Below are positions 58,860-64,000 of a stretch of DNA of 64,000 bases, piece by piece. The translations under genes were made by a program, and so were the position numbers. How positions within the stretch are numbered: position 1 is the first letter of the stretch; each line of letters opens with the position of its first letter. The stretch comes from WHSW01 sp963777775 (GTDB taxonomy: Bacteria; Actinomycetota; Thermoleophilia; Solirubrobacterales; 70-9). The stretch lies in assembly GCA_963777775.1 (NCBI GenBank), contig CAVZRL010000009.1, forward strand, positions 248,001 to 312,000, in the 5' to 3' direction. Under the pieces are notes generated by a model. It searched no databases. It was not told the origin of the DNA and saw nothing but the letters and a program-made list of their open reading frames with translations.

Positions 58860-58886
58860 GCGGCGGGTGCGTGGCCTAAGCGGTGC

Positions 58887-59084
58887 CTAGCCCTGGGCGG
58901 GCCCGGAGCCGGGCGACTCGGCGTCGGTCGGCGCGTCGCCTTGCGAGTCGCGGCGGAAGATCGAGGTCACGCGCCGCCACCAGAGCTTCGCGGTGACAGC
59001 CGCAGCCGCAACCCCGCCGAGGATCGCCTGCAGGATCACGCTTCCGGTGCCGGGGTCGAGATAACCGATCAAGATGCGGGACAT
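58887..59084 (-). CDS. Small membrane protein with YLDPGTGS motif
   Basis: 65 residues. ATG 59084 follows AAGGGAT. The N-terminus holds the motif IGYLDPGTGSVILQ, and residues about 15-35 form a Gly/Ala-rich helix, followed by KLWWRRVTSIFRR, a basic segment typical of a membrane boundary, and an acidic tail. Proteins with this DPGTGS motif recur next to glycan-modifying and phosphatase-superfamily genes, though their role is unknown. It is the first gene of the trio (27-bp gap to the next). Confidence 0.7.
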   Translation of the reverse strand: MSRILIGYLDPGTGSVILQAILGGVAAAAVTAKLWWRRVTSIFRRDSQGDAPTDAESPGSGPAQG

Positions 59085-59195
59085 CGGATCCCTTCTGGTC
59101 CGCCCGGTACTCCCTGCGCCCGGGGACGCGGGCGAACATAGCAGCGCCGGTGCCCCGCGCCGGCGGCGCGAGGCACTCCCGGATAGATTGACCCG

Positions 59196-59357
59196 GTGGG
59201 CGAGATCAGCGTCGGGGTCGCGGTCGCGCTCGGCGCGTTGATCGGGCTGGCGCTCGGCATCCTCGTCAGCCTCACCACCGACCTCCCGCTCGCACCCGAG
59301 GTCGGGGCGGTGCTCGGCGCACTCCTCGGCTGGCTCTGGCGGCGTGACCGCGCCTAG
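59196..59357 (+). CDS. Small membrane protein, hypothetical
   Basis: 53 residues from GTG 59196. Two hydrophobic helices (about 5-27 and 33-48) with Gly-rich patterns (VGVAVALGALIGLALGILVS, VGAVLGALLGWLW) are followed by RRDRA. High third-position G+C and low hydrophilicity favour a real two-span peptide. It is divergent from the trio at 59084 and lies 36 bp before the DUF4386 gene. Function unknown; not a certain gene. Confidence 0.5.
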   Translation: MGEISVGVAVALGALIGLALGILVSLTTDLPLAPEVGAVLGALLGWLWRRDRA

Positions 59358-59393
59358 GGGGGAACGGTTGAGCACCGTAGCTGGGCAGAGCGC

Positions 59394-60086
59394 GTGAGCG
59401 AGCAGGCCGCCGCCGGGATCGCCCTGGTCGCCGTCCCGATTCTCTTCAACGCGGGCTTTGCGCTCCTCGCCCAGCGCTTCGACTACCCCGACATCCTGCG
59501 GCAACCGACCCACGAGGTCCTGGAGCGGTTTCGGTCCGGGGGAACCGCGCTGGTCCTGATCTGGTGGCTGTTCGCGCTCTCGGCGGTGCTGTTCTCCGCG
59601 CTCGCGGTCCTGTTCGCGATCGCGGTCGACGACGCCGATCGGACGGCGGTCGTGCTCGGGGCGGTCTTCGGAGTGCTCGCTTCGGTGGTCCAGTTCCTCG
59701 GCCTGATCCGGTGGCCGTTCGTGGTCCCCTACCTGGCCCGGGTCGCCGCCGAGGCGGGGCCGGACTCGCCGCGGGGCCAGGCCGTCGACGTCGTCTTTCA
59801 GGCGTTGAACCGCTACCTCGGCGTCGCCGTCGGCGAGCACCTCGGCTACGCCTTCACCGGCCTTTGGTCGATCCTCGCCGGGGTGGCGCTGATCGACTCG
59901 ACGGTCGCACCCGATTGGCTTGGCGTCGTCGGGGTCCTGATCGGCCCCCTCTTCCTGCTCTGCTCGCTCGAGTTCGTCGGCCGCTTCGAGGAGGCGGGGT
60001 GGAAGCTCGCCGGGGGACTGACGCCGCTCACCTACGTCGCCTGGTCGCTGTGGCTGATCGCGGTCGGGATCGCGTTGCTGGTCTGA
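59394..60086 (+). CDS. DUF4386-like integral membrane protein
   Basis: 230 residues from GTG 59394, six hydrophobic segments at about 5-28, 50-78, 83-110, 150-172, 177-195 and 205-228. Conserved-looking phrases are DYPDILRQPTHEVLERFRSG and LIWWLFALSAVL, then GLIRWPFVVPYLAR. The layout agrees with DUF4386-type proteins, whose function is unknown. It ends before a strong hairpin at 60114-60138. Confidence 0.65.
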   Translation: MSEQAAAGIALVAVPILFNAGFALLAQRFDYPDILRQPTHEVLERFRSGGTALVLIWWLFALSAVLFSALAVLFAIAVDDADRTAVVLGAVFGVLASVVQFLGLIRWPFVVPYLARVAAEAGPDSPRGQAVDVVFQALNRYLGVAVGEHLGYAFTGLWSILAGVALIDSTVAPDWLGVVGVLIGPLFLLCSLEFVGRFEEAGWKLAGGLTPLTYVAWSLWLIAVGIALLV

Positions 60087-60113
60087 CCGGCCTGGACTCG
60101 CGAGCGACCGCGC

Positions 60114-60138
60114 CCCGCCGCCACCGGGAGGCGGCGGG
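60114..60138. terminator. GC-rich hairpin between convergent genes
   Basis: CCCGCCGCC (60114-60122) pairs perfectly with GGCGGCGGG (60130-60138) around a 7-base loop. It lies between convergent genes ending at 60086 and 60162 and could stop transcription from both sides, although no T-tract follows. Confidence 0.6.
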
Positions 60139-60161
60139 AGCGGCGCTGGGCTCGCTGCGCG

Positions 60162-60686
60162 CTAGTGCTCGATCTGGGCGCGAATCTCGCCCGCCGGGTA
60201 CTTCTCGGTGTGGACGTTCGCGTACGTCGCTCCGGCGCGGATCGCGTCGACGAGCTCGTCGAACTCGCCGGCGTCGATCCCCTGATCGGCAGGCCCGATC
60301 ACGTCCGCGGGCACAATCGTGCCCGTGATCGTCGCCGGGGCGGGTGGGCAGGCCTGCGTCCCCGCCGGGGCCGGTGGGCCCAAGTTGCTGCAGAGGAACA
60401 CGCTCACCCCGCCGCTCTGGGCGCGGGCGCCGAAGTGGATGTGTGCCTGCGTCACCGCCGCCTCGAGATCGGCGTAGCTGAGCCGATAGGAGATCTCCCG
60501 GTCGGATCGGTCGATGTGCAGCTTGAACCGTCCCTCTCCCGGGGTCGAGAGGGCGAGCGGGGTCTCCTCGTAGCCGGTCAGGCTGGCGCGGAACTGCTTG
60601 CCGCCGCCGGCGACGGCGACGACCGTGCCGACAGCCATCACTCCCACCACCGCGACCGCGACCGCCAGCTTCAAGCGTCCGTTCAT
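60162..60686 (-). CDS. Secreted CHRD-domain protein
   Basis: 174 residues from ATG 60686, which lies 6 bp after AGGAGGT; GTG 60692 overlaps the SD and is less likely. A hydrophobic N-terminal helix (about 5-26) is a signal peptide or anchor. The CHRD domain follows: FRASLTGYEETPLALSTPGE, FKLHIDRSDREISYRLSYAD, AHIHFGARAQSGGVSVFLC, and a C-terminal YANVHTEKYPAGEIRAQI with the conserved His and Gly-Glu-Ile-Arg end. CHRD domains were first described in chordin; in bacteria their role is unknown, with the His residues perhaps binding metal. Confidence 0.88.
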   Translation of the reverse strand: MNGRLKLAVAVAVVGVMAVGTVVAVAGGGKQFRASLTGYEETPLALSTPGEGRFKLHIDRSDREISYRLSYADLEAAVTQAHIHFGARAQSGGVSVFLCSNLGPPAPAGTQACPPAPATITGTIVPADVIGPADQGIDAGEFDELVDAIRAGATYANVHTEKYPAGEIRAQIEH

Positions 60687-60771
60687 CGACACACCTCCTG
60701 AGCTCTGGATCTGGGGCCCGTCAATGGGAGATACGCACGGCGGTCGCGCAGGGATTGGCGGGGCGCTCGAT

Positions 60772-62454
60772 CTACTGCTCTGGCGGCGTGTCCGCCTGCT
60801 TCAGGTACTGGTGCACGAAGGCGATCGCCATGCTGCCCTCGCCGACCGCGGCAGCGACGCGCTTGACGGGGGCAAACCGGACGTCGCCGCAGGCGAAGAC
60901 GCCCGGGGCGCTTGTCTCGAGCAGGTACGGGTCGCGGTCGAGCTCCCAGCGCCCCGCAGCGGCCACGTCGGCGCCCGTGAGCACGTAGCCGTGGCGATCG
61001 AGCGCGACCTCGGGCGGCAGCCAGGCTGTTTCCGCGTCCGCGCCGATGAAGATGAACAGCCCACCCGTATCAAGTCGGGTCGTCTCCCCGGTCTCGGTGT
61101 CGCGCACCTCGACCGCTTCCAGGGAGACATCGCCGCGCGCAGCCACGACCTCGGTCCGATAAATGACCTCGATGTTCGACCGCGTCGCGAGCTGGTCGAT
61201 GAGATAGCGCGACATGCTCCTCTCGAGCCCCTCGCGGCGGCAGAGGATGGTCACGCTGCGCGCGTGGTTCGAGAAGAAGATCGCCGCCTGCCCCGCCGAG
61301 TTGCCCGCACCGAGGATGTGGACGTCGAGGCCATGAGTGCCGGCCGCCTCGCTGCGCGCAGCGCCGTAGGAGATCCCCTTCCCGGCGAGCCGGTCGAAGC
61401 CCTCGATCGACAGCTGCCGCCATGCGACGCCGCAGGCGAGGATGATCGTCCGCGCGCGCAGGACGTCGCCGCCGTCAAGGTGCACCTGATGCGTCGCGGT
61501 GTCGATCCGCGTGATCGTCCGGGTGACGAGGATCTCGGCGCCCAGCCTCCGCGCTTGCTGGAGCGCACGGCTTGCCAGCTCGTCCCCGGACACACCCGAC
61601 GGGAACCCGAGGTAGTTCTCGATCCGTGACGATGTGCCCGCCTGGCCCCCCGGCGCCTCCCGCTCGACGACAACCGCGCTCAGGCCCTCAGACGCTCCGT
61701 AGACGGCCGCGGCGAGGCCGGAGGGCCCGGCGCCGACGATCACCGTGTCGTACTCGGCTGCGGCCGGCTCGGTGCCGAGGCCGAGCAGCTCGGCGACGCG
61801 CCGAAGCTCCGGCCGCACCACTGTCTTGCCGTCGACGACGCGGACCACAGGGCAATCCTCAGCGGCGGGCAACGAACCGCCCCACTGCTCGACTGCATCA
61901 GGTGCATCGGGGGTGATCCAGCTGAACGTGATCTGGTTGCGCTCGAGGAAGTGACGCAGCTCCGAGCAGGAGGTGTCCCAGCGATGGCCGACCACGATCG
62001 CCCGAGGAGGGGGCGGCTCGGCCGCCAGTCCCTGCAGCCCACCCGCTCCGCCGATCCGGTAGGTCGCCAGCCTGCCGACCTCCTCCGCGACCTGTGGGTG
62101 CACGGCCGCGACGGCGTGGAAGTCCTGGGGCTCGACCCGCATCACTCGCGACTTCTCAGCCGCCCGAAAACCCACCGGGAAGACCGTCCCGAGCGTGATC
62201 GGCACCTCCCCGAAGATGTCCCCCGGGCGCCGTTCGCCGACCACGCGTTCGACTCCGTCGAGGAGCTGCACCGCCTCGATGCGGCCCTCGAGCAAAGCGA
62301 AAAGGGCCCGCTCGCCCCCCTCGTCCGCGGCGTACTCGCCAGGGGCGAGGCTGATATCGGCCGCCACCCGGGAAAGCCGCTCGCGGGCGCCCGGGTCGAG
62401 TGCCGCAAGGACCTCCACCGCCCCGATCTCCTCCGCCGTCACCATCGGCCGCAC
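60772..62454 (-). CDS. cNMP-binding, thioredoxin-reductase-like flavoprotein without redox cysteines
   Basis: 560 residues; start GTG 62454, ATG 62445 also possible. Residues 1-130 are a cyclic-nucleotide-binding-like domain (LAPGEYAADEGGERALFALL, RRPGDIFGEVPITLG). Residues about 140-230 look like a thioredoxin/glutaredoxin-type module with one Cys (DTSCSELRHFLERNQITFSW). The rest is a thioredoxin-reductase-like FAD/NAD(P)H fold: TVIVGAGPSGLAAAVYGASE, VHILGAGNSAGQAAIFFS and VFACGDVRFAPVKRVAAAVG. The redox CxxC that follows GVSY in true reductases is replaced by YGAARSEA, so electrons must leave by another route. Not a typical thioredoxin reductase. Confidence 0.88.
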   Translation of the reverse strand: MRPMVTAEEIGAVEVLAALDPGARERLSRVAADISLAPGEYAADEGGERALFALLEGRIEAVQLLDGVERVVGERRPGDIFGEVPITLGTVFPVGFRAAEKSRVMRVEPQDFHAVAAVHPQVAEEVGRLATYRIGGAGGLQGLAAEPPPPRAIVVGHRWDTSCSELRHFLERNQITFSWITPDAPDAVEQWGGSLPAAEDCPVVRVVDGKTVVRPELRRVAELLGLGTEPAAAEYDTVIVGAGPSGLAAAVYGASEGLSAVVVEREAPGGQAGTSSRIENYLGFPSGVSGDELASRALQQARRLGAEILVTRTITRIDTATHQVHLDGGDVLRARTIILACGVAWRQLSIEGFDRLAGKGISYGAARSEAAGTHGLDVHILGAGNSAGQAAIFFSNHARSVTILCRREGLERSMSRYLIDQLATRSNIEVIYRTEVVAARGDVSLEAVEVRDTETGETTRLDTGGLFIFIGADAETAWLPPEVALDRHGYVLTGADVAAAGRWELDRDPYLLETSAPGVFACGDVRFAPVKRVAAAVGEGSMAIAFVHQYLKQADTPPEQ

Positions 62455-62611
62455 GCCGCATGATCGTCAGGTCGGACGCCGGCCACAGGGCGGACAACGC
62501 TACCCGGTCGGATCGCCGTTCGGCCATCCCTCCGGGCGGCTCGGGCGGAGGCTCCCCGACCTTCACATCGAGTGAGCGCTCGAGTCCCGTGTGATTGGCT
62601 ACAGGGTCAGG

Positions 62612-64000
62612 ATGGCGTTCGGGGAAGCGGCACCAAGCAGGAGAGCGCGACTTGTCCGCGCTCGAGCGCTCGCCGCGGTACTGGTCTCAGGCCTGCTCAC
62701 GTTCGCCGGCTGCAGCCTCGGGGGCGACGACGACGAGCCCGTGGCGGCATCCGCACCGGCGCAGGCCGACGCGATGCGTCTCGACGTGCTCGTCTACAAC
62801 GTCGAGTACGGCGGGGGGCCGGAGACCGACGCGGTGATACGCCAGCTCGACGCCGACGTTGTCGGCGTCCTGGAGTCCTACGAGCGCCTGCCGGAGATCG
62901 CCCGCAGAACGGGTTATCCGTACTACAACACCTCGCTGCAGCTGCTCTCGAAGTACCCGATCCTCGAGCCGTCCGGCGGCGACGGGCTCTACGCGCTGAT
63001 CGAGGTCGAGCCCGGCTACGTGGTCCCATTCTTCAACGTCCACCTCGACTACGTCGCGTGGGGTCCGCGGATGCTGCGCAACGGCCACCCCGTCGAGGCC
63101 GTGATCGAGAGTGAGAACGAGGTTCGGACGTCTGCGATGGAGGAGCCGTTCGCCGCGATGTCCGAACTACTCGAGGACGGCTACCCGATCTTCCTCACCG
63201 GGGACTTCAACCAGCCGTCGAGCCTCGACTACGTCGAGGAGACGGCCGGCAGCCGCCCGGAGATCCCGGAACCAGTTGCGTGGCCCGTCAGCGAGAAGCT
63301 TTTCGAGCTCGGGTTCCGCGACACGTACCGGGAAACGCACCCGGATCCGGTCAAGGATCCCGGGATCACGCAGAATCGAAGCGGCGAGCGCATCGACTAC
63401 GTCTATGCCGCCGGCCCGTCGACCACGGTCGACTCGAAGCTCGTCGGCGAGCGCGGCGGCGAGGACGTGGAGATCGAGGGCGACGCTCCGTGGATCTCCG
63501 ATCACCGTGCCGTGCTCTCGACGTTCGAGGTGACGCCGGTGGCGATGCCGACGCTCGTCGCGGTCGACGCGCGCCTGCGAACGGTCGGTGACGAGATCGA
63601 GGTCACCTACAACGCGGCGGGCGCTGACAAGCAGATCGTCGTCGTCCCCGAGGGCGGCGACCCCTCCGACGCCATCGAGACGCTTGATGCCCCTGGCGAC
63701 CGCGAGACGACGAGCTTCAATACCGCCGGCTGGGACCCCGGGGGTTACGAGGTCGTGCTGTCCGAGGACGAAGGCACGGAGACTGCCCGGGTTGCGTTCT
63801 ATCTTCGCGATCCGGAGGCCAGTCTCGAACTCTCGACCGACCGGCGGACCTACGCGCCTGGGCAGCCGATCGAGGTCTCCTGGGCTCGCGCGCCCGCCAA
63901 TCGCTGGGATTGGCTCGCGGTTTACGAGGCCTCGGCGGCCGACCCGGAGCGCGACGACTACCTGATCTGGACCTACGCGGCCGGCCATTCGGCGGGGACG
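62612..64000 (+). CDS. Endonuclease/exonuclease/phosphatase-family lipoprotein (truncated by window edge)
   Basis: 463 codons are present from ATG 62612 and the gene runs off the window. The signal peptide has a lipobox FAGC (Cys34) followed by Asp/Glu-rich residues. The nuclease/phosphatase fold shows LDVLVYNVEYGGG, VVGVLESYERLPEI (catalytic Glu), FFNVHLDYVAWGPR, FLTGDFNQPSSLDY (Asp-Asn pair), RIDYVYAAG and ISDHRAVL (catalytic Asp-His). After about 310 comes an Ig-like beta region. Such lipoproteins may hydrolyse extracellular nucleic acids, phospholipids or phosphosugars; the substrate is not determined. Confidence 0.88.
   Translation, partial: MAFGEAAPSRRARLVRARALAAVLVSGLLTFAGCSLGGDDDEPVAASAPAQADAMRLDVLVYNVEYGGGPETDAVIRQLDADVVGVLESYERLPEIARRTGYPYYNTSLQLLSKYPILEPSGGDGLYALIEVEPGYVVPFFNVHLDYVAWGPRMLRNGHPVEAVIESENEVRTSAMEEPFAAMSELLEDGYPIFLTGDFNQPSSLDYVEETAGSRPEIPEPVAWPVSEKLFELGFRDTYRETHPDPVKDPGITQNRSGERIDYVYAAGPSTTVDSKLVGERGGEDVEIEGDAPWISDHRAVLSTFEVTPVAMPTLVAVDARLRTVGDEIEVTYNAAGADKQIVVVPEGGDPSDAIETLDAPGDRETTSFNTAGWDPGGYEVVLSEDEGTETARVAFYLRDPEASLELSTDRRTYAPGQPIEVSWARAPANRWDWLAVYEASAADPERDDYLIWTYAAGHSAGT

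Overview
This is a GC-rich (roughly two-thirds or more G+C) bacterial chromosome segment with tightly packed genes, many GTG starts and many 4-base ATGA/GTGA overlaps. The gene content (Kdp potassium system, secreted galactose-oxidase-like proteins with FG-GAP repeats, IclR and LuxR regulators, possible leaderless promoters, DUF4386, DUF1929) points to an actinobacterium. My best guess is class Thermoleophilia, order Solirubrobacterales; this is an inference from style, not a database match. No rRNA, tRNA, CRISPR array, transposase, phage gene or replication origin was recognised. No gene-free stretch exceeds 300 bases.

Layout. 1-10.6 kb: a truncated pentameric ligand-gated channel-like gene, a TAP-type lipoprotein hydrolase, a SHOCT membrane protein, a fatty acid desaturase, a second alpha/beta hydrolase with a suspicious ATC start, SRPBCC, enoyl-CoA hydratase and 5'-3' exonuclease genes, and a two-component group (two LuxR-type regulators and a soluble kinase). 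10.6-19.9 kb: three tandem genes for secreted galactose-oxidase-like copper-radical enzymes. Two of them carry seven C-terminal FG-GAP repeats, and the middle one is split by a one-base frameshift. 19.9-32.3 kb: a seven-gene minus-strand operon with a Wzm/Wzt-type ABC exporter, glycosyltransferases and three PAPS-dependent sulfotransferase domains, two of which are fused to glycosyltransferases. It probably makes and exports a sulfated surface glycan.

32.4-36.1 kb: a lipoprotein, a response regulator with Glu in place of the phospho-acceptor Asp, and a secreted protein that looks like a peptidylglycine-monooxygenase-type dicopper core fused to a cupredoxin. 36.2-45.8 kb: a kdp locus with a split KdpD. 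The membrane kinase half and KdpE come first, and the N-terminal KdpD half lies 6.6 kb downstream after kdpF-A-C-B. Two duplicated cassettes (a 152-residue unknown protein plus a short membrane peptide) each follow an identical four-half-site array that looks like a KdpE operator. kdpA and kdpB carry about nine indels.

45.8-53.8 kb: a polyamine uptake and gamma-glutamylation locus (PotD-like binding protein, fused PotB-PotC permease, IclR regulator, PuuB-like oxidase, PuuA-like ligase). The same 15-bp operator-like palindrome occurs in three promoter regions. 53.8-64 kb: a Pit phosphate transporter with its DUF47 partner, SnoaL-like protein, a trio (small DPGTGS membrane protein, kinase-like/methyltransferase fusion, membrane alkaline-phosphatase-superfamily protein), DUF4386, CHRD, a cNMP-binding thioredoxin-reductase-like flavoprotein without its CxxC, and a truncated endonuclease/exonuclease/phosphatase lipoprotein.
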